Shown piece by piece: positions 22,101-32,594 of a stretch of DNA of 64,000 nt (position 1 is its first letter; every line of letters starts with the position of its first letter). The notes beneath the pieces are model-generated. The model did no database searches. It saw nothing but the letters and a program-made list of their open reading frames with translations, and was not told the DNA's origin. The translations under genes were made by a program, and so were the position numbers. Source of the stretch: Axinella damicornis (taxonomy: Eukaryota; Porifera; Demospongiae; Axinellida; Axinellidae); contig OZ007509.1 in NCBI GenBank assembly GCA_963931865.1, positions 11,994,671 to 12,058,670 of the forward strand, written 5' to 3'.

Positions 22101-25100
22101 GGATCGTGGGACAAGACCATCAAGGTATGTGTGGGAGGAGGAGGGAAAAGGAGGAGTGGGGAGAGAGGGAGGAGGGAGGGGGACAAGATGGAGGAGGGAG
22201 GGTGAAGGGGGATGAGGGGGAGCAGCTTGTAGAGTATAGTTGTACAAATTCCACCAATTGGATTACTCACTGTGACGTCTCTGGTCTTCAATAGCAAACC
22301 TTGTGCAGGGTTTTCTGTTGAAGCCCCCAGGATACGCAATTATTGTTTACTGCCAGACACTGCCAGATTTGAAATCCATGTACATGCAGCTGCTTTAGAA
22401 TGATAGGCAGTGCACATGTCTGCGTACTTCTCTGTGAACGTAATATTTGTTGAAGTACATGAGAGCTCGAAGGAGGAGCTAGCTAAGCAGTCTGACTCAA
22501 TGACGTGACGGTACTGATGGGATGGAGCCAAGTTGAGGGGCGGAGCCATGTGACTGCTTGCGCGCGCAAGTCACAGGTGTGCCTTGTATGTCAGCGCTAG
22601 TATCAGCCTTATTGTACTCATAGCCTGTCTGTTATTTCAAGGGCCTCCGACTCGTAGGTTATTTTTTTGAAAACTGAAGTGCTAGCATAGTTACTGTTGC
22701 TCTACTCTATATCGGCTAGACACTGAGACCAATGGGATCTACACGATTTAGAAACCCTTGGGCCCTTAGTAGCACCCTTGGGACACTACAGCCCAGGGCC
22801 CTCGGGTTTCTGAATCGCGTAGGTCCCCAATTTCTTACCCTGATGAATTGCATATCCAGTAGTGCATTCAGTTTAAGGATATATCATGTTTGTTGAGTGG
22901 GGGGTGGGGGCTCTCCTGGATAAACAGTCACCACAGGTACATTGTACTTTTCACAATGCAAATTCTATCCCTTGTTGACATTCCTCTCCCCTGTAGGTCT
23001 GGCAAACCTCTACCTGTGATTTGGTCCACACTCTGTGTGGTCACAGGCTAGGGATCCTGTGTCTGCAGTACAGAGGCAATCACATCGTCAGTGGGTCTGC
23101 CGATCGTATCATCAGGTCTGCTCTTGGTTCCTGTTTTGAATGGTTTTTCAAGTGGACCAACAATTTTACATGTCTGCTGAGCCGAAATATGCATGATTCT
23201 CTTACCCAGAATATGGGACATTGAGCGTGGAACTTGCTTGAAGATGCTGGGGGGACGCCATGATGCTATCCGGTAAATTACATGTCCATTGCCAACATGT
23301 TCTGTGCTTTCTTCTAGCTGGAGATATTGAGACAGCATTATCTCAGCTTCTGACCTTTGTCCTACATCCACAGCTCAGCATAATCCTCGCCATTTCAATA
23401 GCTCCTATAGTACATGAAGTCGAAGCTTTAAGGTAGCATTATACCTTTACTGTTAGGGTTAAAGGTACCCTAACGGTAAAGGTATAATGCTGCCTTAATG
23501 AACATTCAACCAGTGAATTCATACCGGAATGCTGTATACCTAGCATCTTTCCCAGCCCCCCCCCCCCCCCCCCCCCCCCGCATGCACAGCAACGAAAAGT
23601 ATGGAGGGCCATGTTTTTCGTCGCCGCACACACAGGGAGGAGCCTGGGAAAGAGGCTACCATATACCTGCTTTCTGTGATACACACAGTCATGATACACA
23701 CTTTTCTGGTCAATGGTTATGACGTAGTTGATGTATTACAAGTAGCTTCGCTCGCTCAGCTATTTCTCCCTCGTTCACCTACGTGAGTAATCCGGTGCCG
23801 GATAGCTCTCTGTGCAGAGCTGCTGCTCCCCAATTGCGTCCGCTTCAGCTGCTACTCCCTGCGCGATTGCATCGATCCGTTTCAACTGCTGCTGAGCTCC
23901 CGGCTTCTTGCATCCGCTTCAGCTGCTGCTCTCGATTGCATCCGTTTCAACTGCTTCCCGATTGCGTCCGCTTCGGCTGCTGCTCCCCGATTGCGTCCAC
24001 TTCAACTCTGCTCCCCGATGGCATCCGCTTCGTCTGCTGCTCCCCGATTGCGTCCGCTTCCACTGCTGCTCCCCGATTGCGTCCGCTTCGGCTGCTGCTC
24101 CCCGCCAGCTGTTCTTGAAGATTCCAGCCATGTCCACTATTCTCGAACATTATACGCAGAAGTTCGAGGTTCTGTATTAAAATTGAAGTACAAAAGGTCA
24201 CGCGTCACTAGTGCACTATAGTCTAGTCCCGCCCCACGAACATCCCACTTCCGTTACACACAGACAGACAGACACACGGTTAAAATCTTAATGTATTGAT
24301 GTTGATATGGACATGGGTTACTTGCTATGCAAGCATACTGCATGTGTACTGTATTACCATGCCGTTTTGTTGATTTGTACGTATGCACACAGAGCAACTT
24401 TGAACTTAACAACAGCACAGGCTGAAGGGACATTCCTCTCCAAGTTAAAACACATCTATCTGTCTATCGATCAGAATTCCAAATAAAATTATCAGGAATG
24501 AACCCGTGAATTTAGTGTGGTTGTACACTTAATCGTTTCTCCTGCAGCTGTATCAGATTTGATGACAGGAGAATTGTCAGTGGCAGTCTTGATGGGTAAG
24601 TGGGGATTGAAGTGAAGTAAAATGTGGCGGAAATATTCAGAATGCACGACTACTTATAGGTATAGATATTGCTTCCTGTAGTAGTCTAAGCTGCATGCTG
24701 GTTCGTGAATGAAATTATAAATCCGTGGTGGTGTGGTATCGCTGTCGGTTTTAAGAATGGTGCGGTACTGATCATGTGATCGCCCTAACACATGCGTCCA
24801 TATGAGCACATTTGGTGGTAAGAAACAGCTGACAATTGCCCAAGTGTTGGGGAGCGGAAAGCTGTATTTTGTTCGACCACCCCAGAGCTCAACAAATCTA
24901 TCGTCTCCTCGTATAGTTGATGGCGGTTGACAGCGAGCCGTTCAACATTGTCCATTCAGTTGGTATCAAGCGCCTAATGAACCCAATAGAACCGCAATAC
25001 AACTTGCCATCTGACAGTACTTCTCTGATACGTTGATTCCTGATATGTAGTAAAGGATAATTATACAGTATTGGCAACAACCTTAGTTATGGGAATCGGT

Positions 25101-26290
25101 AAGATTGGTATCGGTAGAACACTTGATATTGCACATGCAAGTTTCTTGTGCAATTACTATTTTGGCTTGCACTCAGCAAAGCCCTTGCATGAGTCCTTGA
25201 CCAGAATCGGTGACCTTCTGGCCATGAGACATGTCAAGGTTGACACCAGAGCCATTTATTGTGACTTAAGGTGGCACATACCCCTTTATGTTAGGTTACC
25301 TTTAACCATCGGGGGGCCCAACGGTTAAAGGTAACCTAACGTAAAGGCCACCTTAACTGTTTGCTGAGTTGGTCTGTGACAGAATGTAAATGTGCATACA
25401 CAACTATGCTGTGGGTATTACATGTAGGCTCTCCTTTCTCCCCTATCCTCTGCTTTGGGAACCAGGCTAGCTTGTGACTGTGACTACCACAAGCCACACC
25501 CACTTCCAGAGTACCAATAGACTTCATTCTAATGCCACCTCCCTGCAGTGCAATAAAGGTGTGGGATTTCAAGGCAGCTTTGGACCCACAATCGCAGGCT
25601 GGCACTGTCTGTCTTCAAACACTTAGGGTAAGCACACACTTGTTAATGGTGTGCATTAGTACGCTTAATAGTTAGTACGCTTGTTAATGGTAAGCACTTT
25701 GTAAAGGCAAGCATTTAGTATGCTGTCGGTACATACATGTAGTACGTACCGGGTATGTATTGAAATCTGACATGTTAACACTGGGCATGTTTGGGCATTC
25801 TATAGGCTGGTGGTAGGGAATCAAGGGTTCCTAATTAATGTTCATCCAAGGCTACAAACCTACTGAACTGCCTCTGTTGATTGAAATACCTGTAGGTGGA
25901 GTTCAGCATGGGTACAAATGCAATCTTTGAGTATGTGGCATAGCTAGCAATGATTAGGTCATCGAGTAGACACATCGATCAGTACCAAAATCAGACCCAG
26001 CATGAGCCACGGTACTGACTAGTATAATTCTTACCGTTATGCATGACATACATAGTTCATGAGCAGGCATTTTGTGTATGCTCATTTGTGTGGCCTGGCC
26101 ATGACTGATGATTCTTACTTGTTTACCACAGGAGCACTCGGACGTGGTAATGAGTCTGCAATTTGATGATTTTCAGATTGTCAGTGGCTCAGTAGATGAC
26201 AGCATATTACTCATTTGGGACTTTCTAGACCCTGTACCCCCAGGATACATGCAAACTGACCTATCAAAAGTTAAGAAAGCTGTAACATAA
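18094..26290 (+). CDS. BTRC: Beta-TrCP (F-box/WD40 substrate receptor of SCF ubiquitin ligase), 5'-incomplete
   Basis: Eleven exons join in phase: 18094-18283, 18424-18517, 18886-19029, 19695-19813, 21242-21347, 21984-22124, 22997-23115, 23210-23272, 24548-24595, 25549-25627 and 26132-26290 (TAA). They encode about 420 residues, equal to the F-box-to-end length of vertebrate beta-TrCP. The F-box is [19 protein letters not shown] with [15 protein letters not shown]; the linker is [12 protein letters not shown] and [19 protein letters not shown]. Seven WD repeats follow, for example [36 protein letters not shown] and [18 protein letters not shown]. The last repeat, [18 protein letters not shown] with IWDFL, is diagnostic for beta-TrCP rather than FBXW7. 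The family recognises phosphodegrons (beta-catenin, I-kappa-B) and binds SKP1 through the F-box. Exons for the initiator and dimerisation domain are missing. Introns hold minisatellites and MITEs. Confidence 0.95.
19046..19141. repeat. (TG)n microsatellite
   Basis: TG tract with two CACTG interruptions, starting shortly after the donor at 19030 in beta-TrCP. Confidence 0.95.
19826..19940. mobile_element. Solo end of a MITE (CCGTATTTCTGCGATCAAAC)
   Basis: ACCGTATTTCTGCGATCAAA followed by CGCCGCACTCGATTAG and AAACGCCGCCCTTGTTTAG. It matches the termini of the element at 55455-55986; only one end is present, next to the 23-bp minisatellite. Confidence 0.6.
19945..20830. repeat. 23-bp minisatellite, roughly 38 units
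   Basis: Units of TGAGGGAATGGGAGTGTGACAGC with few variants, in beta-TrCP intron 4. A higher-order block containing TGATACACTTTGTAGTTGG occurs twice (about 20210 and 20418). All three minus-strand frames stay open because 23 is not a multiple of 3 and the unit has no stops. Confidence 0.95.
22735..22827. mobile_element. Short foldback MITE
   Basis: GGGATCTACACGATTTAGAA...TTGGGCCC faces GGGCCCTCGGG...GAATCGCGTAGGTCCC; arms of about 31 bp and a 30-bp loop. Confidence 0.75.
23432..23494. mobile_element. 63-bp foldback MITE, TTAA target
   Basis: GGTAGCATTATACCTTTAC...GTAAAGGTATAATGCTGCC, flanked by TTAA on both sides (23428-23431 and 23495-23498). Confidence 0.8.
23541..23658. mobile_element. 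TAG-ended MITE with degenerate 9-bp duplication
   Basis: TAGCATCTTTCCCAGCC at the left and GCCTGGGAAAGAGGCTA at the right. Flanks CTGTATACC and CCATATACC agree at 7 of 9 positions. A poly-C run of about 25 lies at 23555-23579. Confidence 0.65.
23815..24110. repeat. Minisatellite, about 28-bp unit
   Basis: Degenerate units of CTGCTGCTCCCCGATTGCG plus TCCGCTTC, around ten copies, in beta-TrCP intron 8. Confidence 0.88.
24600..25260. other. Beta-TrCP intron 9, no recognised feature
   Basis: No repeat structure or coding similarity seen apart from the small foldback that follows. Confidence 0.4.
25270..25352. mobile_element. 83-bp foldback MITE, TTAA target
   Basis: GGTGGC...TTAGGTTACCTTTAACC faces GGTTAAAGGTAACCTAACG...GCCACC, flanked by TTAA at 25266-25269 and 25353-25356. 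Confidence 0.78.
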
Positions 26291-27020
26291 CACGCTTTCC
26301 TTGTCTGTATGCACATTGGTGATGTACACGTTTGTGCATCCTTGCATAATGTAATGTGCAATCATGTATTAGATTACATGTTGTGAAAAATGTGCCAGGT
26401 ATATAGGAGGGGCCTAATGTGCCGATTGATTCGCGAAATCACCTCCCCAAGCTCAGTTAAGAGCTCACTCTCTCCCTGCAAACAGCCTGGACCGGTTTTC
26501 GACCCACATTTGTATAGCGGTGGGTCATCACCAGCAGGCACCGCTCTGGTGGAAAGTGGCAACTGCAAGGTCTCTTTTATACTCAACAAGGCATTGTGAC
26601 AGAAGCCACTCCCTGGAGCTAGGATGGTGTGCAGTGCATTCCACTCCATCAAAGCTGTTGTCAGTAGATTACATTGTGGAATGTGTTCAAGGATCTGTAC
26701 TCCATCCCATCTCCAGGAAGACAAGTAGCTACCAGCCAACAATGGAAATAGTGACACAAACTGTTGGCTACCAATCAATCTTAGTATAGAAGCCTCTCCC
26801 TATGTAAGTACATAAGCCATACACTGACTGCTAACCACACTCAGGTGCTGCAATCAGTGAAAAATAATGATACTAGTACCTCGTGCCTCACTACTCACAT
26901 CGTAGATAATATGCAGCTTGTTGATGGCTCATACAACCCGTGCAACGTGGTGGAGTGGGCTCAGACCCAGCCCCTCCCACCCATGCTACTAAGTTTTGTG
27001 AGCAGGTTAGGGGGTTTAAC
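26291..27020. other. Downstream of beta-TrCP, no recognised gene
   Basis: A 134-codon minus-strand frame (26374-26778) contains GSGFCHNALLSIKETLQ. I do not recognise it and cannot support it as a gene; it may be an old repeat. Confidence 0.35.
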
Positions 27021-27022
27021 CT

Positions 27023-27127
27023 GTCATAATTAGGGATGCAATTTTAACCCCTCAGTGACTTGTCTGGTATACCAGTCGTATACCAGGCAAGTCACTGAGA
27101 GGTTAAAATTTCATCCCTAATTATGAC
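27023..27127. mobile_element. 105-bp foldback MITE
   Basis: GTCATAATTAGGGATGCAAT...CTGGTATACC pairs with GTATACCAGGCAAGTCACTG...CCTAATTATGAC; nearly perfect 50-bp arms. Confidence 0.85.
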
Positions 27128-27459
27128 CACTCATTGCCACAGAAATTGAAACCACAGAGAATACAGAGAATTGAAAACAAAATTAATCGAAAATAAGATT
27201 TGAGCACAAAAATTGAATGTTAAATGTGGAATTGAGAGTTCAGTTTTCAACAGAGATCTAAAATTGCAGGATAAATGTCAAAAGCTGGACTGATTGCACT
27301 TTCAACCTTTGATGTTTGTTTATTGAGTACATGGGGGGAAAATTGCAAATGAAGAAATGAAAAATTGAAAATTATTGATATTGAATTCAGTTCAGGTTTT
27401 TTTCATTTCTGTGAAGATAAAATATTGAATTCAGTGATAGCTACTTTTCATCATTCAAC

Positions 27460-27995
27460 AGGAACGAATTTTAACTGGACCAAATGTACACTCACCCATT
27501 TGGACTTGATGTTCCACACCAGGTAGGATTTCAACATCTGGTTGGTCATCCGTAATCGATGCAGTACATGGTGGCTGAACAGTCAACTGAGAGACAGGTG
27601 TTACATCCACAGACTGATCCTTCCGCAACAGAGTTTCAGAAGCCACGGTGTACTACCTGACACTCCAGCAGCAGTTACCGTATTTCTGTTGCTGACAGAT
27701 TCACTAGACTCCTGTTTATGAGATTCCTGCTGCTTACAGGATATAAATCTCAGAAGACGCTCTTGACTCCTCCTCTGTCTCAAAGGAGAGTACTTCTTGC
27801 GCTTTCAAGGTACAGAATTCTTATTAACTTATGGCCAGTGGAATCCTGGTACTGACACTGCCGGGTGTTTCCAGACAAGTTGTACCAAAGTTCCATCAGC
27901 AGTCTCCTTAAGGGTCCAGGAGAGGTCTTTTCCAGAGTGTGTAGCAGCCTGGATACAGGCTTAAGGTCTGGCAGACATGAGCTCAAACTAGTCAT
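27460..27995 (-). pseudogene. Possible retroelement gag-like fragment
   Basis: Minus-strand frames contain LPDLKPVSRLLHTLEKT, then KRKKYSPLRQRRSQERLLRF, then a Ser/Thr/Gln-rich stretch. The KK-SP-rrdr-RL-F pattern resembles a short motif I associate with retroelement polyproteins in invertebrates. Frames are broken and no protease or reverse transcriptase follows. It could equally be unrelated. Confidence 0.25.
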
Positions 27996-28078
27996 TATTC
28001 AATTATACATTCACCCATATAGTCTCGCGAGCCAGGCGTTAATTCGACGCGCGGCGCGATGTTCTCCGCGCGTGGAAG

Positions 28079-28199
28079 TGGATATTGGTCCGGCAGGAAG
28101 TAGGGCATTGGGTTAGTGTATAGCCGGTTCTAGATGCGCGCGCGTTTCCGGTACCTATACCTGTACCTAAAGTATGTACTTCCTGCCGGACCAATATCC
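28079..28199. mobile_element. 121-bp MITE, TGGATATTGGTCCGGCAGG ends (copy 1)
   Basis: Inverted ends of about 24 bp: TGGATATTGGTCCGGCAGGA and inverse. Interior contains GGTTCTAGATGCGCGCGCG. Copy 2, in opposite orientation, is at 32261-32397. Confidence 0.85.
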
Positions 28200-28237
28200 G
28201 CGTCGCTATAATTATGTCCCTAGAGCTCCTCCGATAG

Positions 28238-28488
28238 TAGTCTCGCAGCCACACGGAAGGGAGGGTCTGGTCCGGCTGCAAGTACCAATTTGTTTTTGAC
28301 ACCCCACAACTTCAGGTGTTAGGAATGCAATCAAAGCTGCTGTGGAGTTCACACAGAACAAGAGTGTCGTTGCAACTGGACCAGCCCTCCTTAATACCAT
28401 AGATAATATACTACGAAACGTTTCGTAGTTTATTATCTATGTTAATACAGACGGCCCTCCTTTCCGTGTGGGTCTGGCCGCGAGACTA
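28238..28488. mobile_element. TAG-ended MITE with perfect 9-bp duplication and a nested palindrome
   Basis: TAGTCTCGC...GCGAGACTA, flanked exactly by CTCCGATAG at 28229-28237 and 28489-28497. The interior matches the copy at 11242-11555. A palindrome at about 28396-28441 (CATAGATAATATACTACGAA and inverse) has inserted into its right arm. It lies roughly 220 bp upstream of the acetyltransferase start. Confidence 0.9.
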
Positions 28489-28711
28489 CTCCGATAGCCT
28501 CTCAATGCAACACGCCCGCGAGACCTCTGACAGAACAGAGTAGTATCAGGTGAATATTGTGTGCCGGAGAGTCAACTGGACAGCGGATCGACGGCCAAGG
28601 ATTCTTCTTTGAATACAACACTGGACACAACTACGCAACCAACAGTACAGGAGGCAACAAACAGACAAGCAAGTAAGAGACTATTTCTTGGAAGCGGCTC
28701 GCCAATCTCAA

Positions 28712-29626
28712 ATGATGAACAAGTTAGTGGTAAAAAAGGCAGGATCTTTTGATGAGCTGAAATTCGTTTCAGAACTGAGTGAAAAGGAAGGGTGGGTATT
28801 GGGTCGAAATGAACTTCGATGCCTATTCAGTTCTGACCCCTCGGGTTTCTTTGTCGGTGAGTTGGATGGGAATCAAATCAGCCACATTGGTGTGGTGAAG
28901 AACGATCACTTTGCCTTTGTGTGTCTGTTTCTTGTGGATAAGCCATACCGTGGTAGAGGATACGGTAGCCAGACATGGCAGGCAGGTCTAGCGTCGGTTT
29001 GCAAGGATTGTAACGTGGGATTAGATGCTAGAGAGAGTATGATTCCATTATATGAGAAGAAGGGCTTCCAACAGGTATGGATTGATCGTGCGTATGTGAT
29101 CAGTGCCGCAAACACTGCCCAAGTCCTTGCAGGGTGTACACAATTGCCTCCGGGTGTTGCAATCAAGCCTGTTGGCGAGGCTGAATTTGATGCTCTCTTT
29201 GCGTATGACACAGCTGTGTTTGGAACCCCACGTCACACTTTTTTGAAAACATTAATCACACCTCCTGAAAGCCTTGGATTTGCTGCTGTTAATGAGGAAG
29301 GGGGGGTGTTGGGATATACTGTGAGTGAGAAGATGGCGAGAGAAGAGAATGGAATGAGAGTTGCACCGCTGTTTGCTGATAATGACCAGATTGCCCGAGG
29401 TCTCCTCCAAGCTGTGACAACTGCTGTGGCTGTGCAGAATCCACATGGTGATGTAGAGATTACTCTAGTGGTGCCAGATATCAATCCAGTAGCAATTCAC
29501 TTGATGGGTAATGTCTTGTCCGGAAAACCTGCTTTTGACCAAGCTCGAATGTACACCAGAGGTGTACCGCAAAGTATGATGAATATCCTAAAAATCTTCG
29601 CAATAACCAGTATAGGTCTAGGGTAG
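28712..29626 (+). CDS. GNAT N-acetyltransferase with YitH/HolE-like C-terminal domain
   Basis: Intronless frame of 304 codons from ATG 28712 (a second ATG follows at 28715) to TAG. The upstream in-frame TTG at 28688 is not a plausible animal start. Residues 8-120 form a GNAT fold: FFVGELDGNQISHIG (beta strands) leads into the acetyl-CoA motif RGRGYGSQTW near residue 80, then VGLDARESMIPLYEKKGF. Residues from about 150, KPVGEAEFDALFAYD and APLFADNDQIARGLLQAV, fit the second domain found in YitH/HolE-like acetyltransferases. The family transfers acetyl groups from acetyl-CoA to small molecules or proteins; the substrate here cannot be told. No introns, unlike its neighbours, which could reflect retroposition or an old bacterial origin. 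A MITE lies just upstream. Confidence 0.88.
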   Translation: MMNKLVVKKAGSFDELKFVSELSEKEGWVLGRNELRCLFSSDPSGFFVGELDGNQISHIGVVKNDHFAFVCLFLVDKPYRGRGYGSQTWQAGLASVCKDCNVGLDARESMIPLYEKKGFQQVWIDRAYVISAANTAQVLAGCTQLPPGVAIKPVGEAEFDALFAYDTAVFGTPRHTFLKTLITPPESLGFAAVNEEGGVLGYTVSEKMAREENGMRVAPLFADNDQIARGLLQAVTTAVAVQNPHGDVEITLVVPDINPVAIHLMGNVLSGKPAFDQARMYTRGVPQSMMNILKIFAITSIGLG

Positions 29627-30215
29627 AAATTAAAACTTGCTATCTGTACGTTTGTGTATATGGTCATAGAAACTGCCTTGTGTGTATGCATGTGGTGGAC
29701 TGCTTTTGTGTACCGCTAGGGTGTATAATTATTGTAAGTGCTTTTATTGTAGATTGAGTCTGTGATTCTCTTTCAGCATGCGTGAGCGCTCGTAGCATGG
29801 TGACATGTGCCGCCACAATGTAGGCACACTGTGAAAATATAACCCACAGAATTGTTATAATATAGCTCAGTAACCATCTGTTGTGATTTCACGTCTGATC
29901 CAGAGAATAACATCAATACTTAATTCACTAATTGTGATTCCCATACCTGTTACATGTACCCCTAATGACATTATGAACATACCAACAGTTAGGTGCAACA
30001 GTTAGGTGATTAGCACCTAACTGTTGTTAAGTTTATAATTATCCCTTCAAGCCCCAATGACATCTATAGACATCATTTGGACCCTATGCACTTGTAGGGC
30101 TACTCATCAGACTAGGAAGTGCCCTTAAGGTAGTTTTAGGTACACACCCTCCCACTAAACATAAATGGGGGGGGGGGGGGGGGGGGGACAGTCCCATGGC
30201 ATTTTTTTTTACTTT
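29627..30215. other. 3' flank of the acetyltransferase, no recognised gene
   Basis: Contains a short inverted repeat near 29985-30030 (CAACAGTTAGGTGC...CACCTAACTGTTG) and a poly-G run at 30168-30187. I see no clear polyadenylation signal. Confidence 0.4.
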
Positions 30216-30749
30216 TATTTTAATGAGATTCATAGACCCCACCGAGGGCCTCAGGTAGGTCCTCAAGAAAACAATTAACATGCGGGTTGATGGTGTATGA
30301 TGTGCCAGCAGTCAGATCTGGACCATTAAGTTTAGGAAGATCCTGGGCAAAAATCCGGCTGACATCAACCTTTGACCTCCAATTGATGGGCTTGTGAGTG
30401 GTCATGAGTATCATATTGCCAGAGGTGGCTCTCCATCTGTGCTAGCCCCACCAAGTCTCGCCCCTGATCATGACTTGGGAGCGTATGATGTGAGAGGAGC
30501 ACCTATGAAGGTGGTCTGCGTCGAATGCATGAAAATGTTTTCTCTTGGGAGAAAGAATTCCGTAGTTAAAGTGTTAATAAACAAAATTCCAGTGCTATTA
30601 CCTGAGCCTTGACTTTGTCTCATTTTCAGTGTTCTGTTTTGTTTCCCTCACCCGGCTTACTGCTAGCTGGTGTATCCTTTTGCTGATTGCAATTCTAAAC
30701 AACCAATAACAGATGCATTTGCACTTTCCCGTCAAATTAAACACTGTTG

Positions 30750-31008
30750 CACTGTGAAAGAATCTCTCACAATCACTCCACCCTCAGGATCAGGGTGTCT
30801 TTGGTGAAATTACACACCTCTAGGCCTTTGGTGTTCAGCCAGAAACTGTGTAACATCTGACCAAGCACCAAAACCGGGTATTTTGGTGAAACCAATGTAT
30901 CCAGCTCCTTGGCATTGAGATGGGGAAGGTCATTTATCAGAGCTGGATCCCAACCTTTGAAGACCATCCATGGAAGTGGGACTTGAGGCTTCTGCTCCGT
31001 TTCTTTGA
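30750..31008 (-). pseudogene. Amidohydrolase (YtcJ-like) exon with frameshift
   Basis: From the acceptor at 31009-31010 the minus strand encodes VPLPWMVFKGWDPALINDLP, LNAKELDTLVSPKYPVLVLG and HSFWLNTKGLEV. After a one-base frame change the sequence reads DPEGGVIVRD. The series W..GWDPALI, PV.....H..WLNTK.LE and TPDP.GGV.VRD is typical of the amidohydrolase-3/YtcJ family of metal-dependent hydrolases. The frameshift makes an early TGA, so this is a pseudogene or a sequencing error. Upstream exons are absent: a 965-bp foldback element begins 14 bases away. A second minus-strand frame at 30230-30414 (FAQDLPKLNGPDL) could be another exon but is unrecognised. Confidence 0.6.
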
Positions 31009-31021
31009 CTGCATAACATTC

Positions 31022-31986
31022 TTACGGGATACTCGTGCGCGCGCCGTGCATGCGAAATATATTGGGAAATGCACGTGGGGAAATGTATACTTAAGCTCGC
31101 TAACCAAAAATCTCTGCTACGAAGAGCGCGAGCAACTTGATTCTGGCGGTGGAGGTACGCTGTCACAAGGTGCAGGGTATGACGGAAGCTTTTTTTGATA
31201 GCATAATCCCTGGCAAATTTATCTGCTGTCTCGCTCAAGAAAAGCGGTAAATACAGCTTTTTGGTGAACTGAACTGCTCGTTTTGGGCAAGTGGAAAACG
31301 CGGATACGGTCGGACGCGGACACGGACGCGGACGCGGACACGGACACGAACCAAAACTCATTTTTCAGCCCAAAACTCATTTTTCAGCCCTATGCAGTGT
31401 AGGACAGAAGCTAAACATAATACTTACATGGTTATTCATTCGCTAAAGTTGCCACGTGCATATTTAATGAGCTTCAAGTTCAACAATGAAAGTTCGAGCT
31501 TCGATCAGCCATCGTCATAGATGGTATAGGAATATTGTTTCTGCTTCCTATGCTTTGGCAAAAGGCCTGAGTTTGGTTTCTGCAATAAATAAATGCTCTT
31601 CTAGTCTTCGTTGAAGCTTATTAAATATGCACGTGGCCTTTGACCTCTGCTGACTCGAGGAAAGACATGAAAGGCGGTTCAATAGGCTAAGCAAGCAACT
31701 TTAGCGAATGAATAACCATGTTTAGCTTCTGTCCTACATTGCAAAGGGCTGAAAAATGAGTTTTGGCTCGTGTCCGTGTCCGTGTCCGCGTCCGTGTCCG
31801 CGTCCGTGTCCGCGTCCGACCGTATCCGCCTTTTCCACTTGCCCGCTCGTTTTGCAAAAAAAAAAGCTTCCGTCATGCCCTGCACCTTGTGACAGCGTAC
31901 CTCCACCTCCAGAAACAAGTTCTCACGCTGTTTGTATACATTTCCCAATATATTTCGCACGGTGCGCGCACGAGTATCCCGTAACC
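31022..31986. mobile_element. Long foldback element, TTACGGGATACTCG ends, TTAA at right
   Basis: The left arm (31022-about 31450) and right arm (about 31683-31986) are inverted copies. They share ATATATTGGGAAATG, GGTGCAGGGTATGACGGAAG, a GTGTCC/GCGTCC hexamer tract, AAAACTCATTTTTCAGCCC and a GCTAAACAT...AATAACCATG segment. The right end reads ATCCCGTAACC followed by TTAA (31987-31990), matching the GGTTACGGGATAC family. The left TTAA is eroded. Confidence 0.8.
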
Positions 31987-32260
31987 TTAACGTGCAGTTT
32001 TCCCTAATCAACACTTTCGCCGGAATGCAGTGCTCGCCTACGCCGAAGTACAAGTCCAGATTAGTTCCTCCCATGAAGACGAGATCTGCAAACACACCTT
32101 TTGACGCTGAATGCATGGGAGCGTTCCCCATTGCTGCACTGTTACTGCCACTTGATACAAAGTTAGCATTCGAAAAGCGAGCAGAGCTGCTCTGTCTCTC
32201 ACGACCAAAATGAAACTTTGACCCGAAACGTAATTACTACAGGCGTATTTAATTTCGACG

Positions 32261-32397
32261 TGGATATTGGTCTGGCAGGAAGTACATACTGTAGGTATTG
32301 GTACCGGAAACGCGCGCGCATCTAGAACCGGCCCTGGCCCTGATATATCCTAACCCATTGCCCTACTTCCTCCCGGACCAATATCCACTTTGATGTG
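32261..32397. mobile_element. MITE, TGGATATTGGTCYGGCAGG ends (copy 2, inverted)
   Basis: Same ends and inner CCGGAAACGCGCGCGCATCT as the element at 28079-28199, read in the opposite direction. Confidence 0.85.
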
Positions 32398-32420
32398 TGT
32401 GCGCATTTTTTTCCATGGCG

Positions 32421-32594
32421 TAATTGAAGGGCTGAGAACCAGAGTGGCCTAACCCACAAAAATTGAATTAGCCCCCCTAAACTTGAGAATACTGTTAAAA
32501 TGATTTTAGCTAACAGTATTCTCAAGTTGGGGGGGGGGGGGGGCTAATTCAATTTTTGTGGGTTAGGCCACTGTGGTTCTCAGCCCTTCAATTA
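32421..32594. mobile_element. 174-bp foldback MITE
   Basis: TAATTGAAGGGCTGAGAACC pairs with its inverse at the right. Arms of about 80 bp include CACAAAAATTGAATTAGCCC and ACTTGAGAATACTGTTA. A G-run of about 17 expands one arm. Confidence 0.9.
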
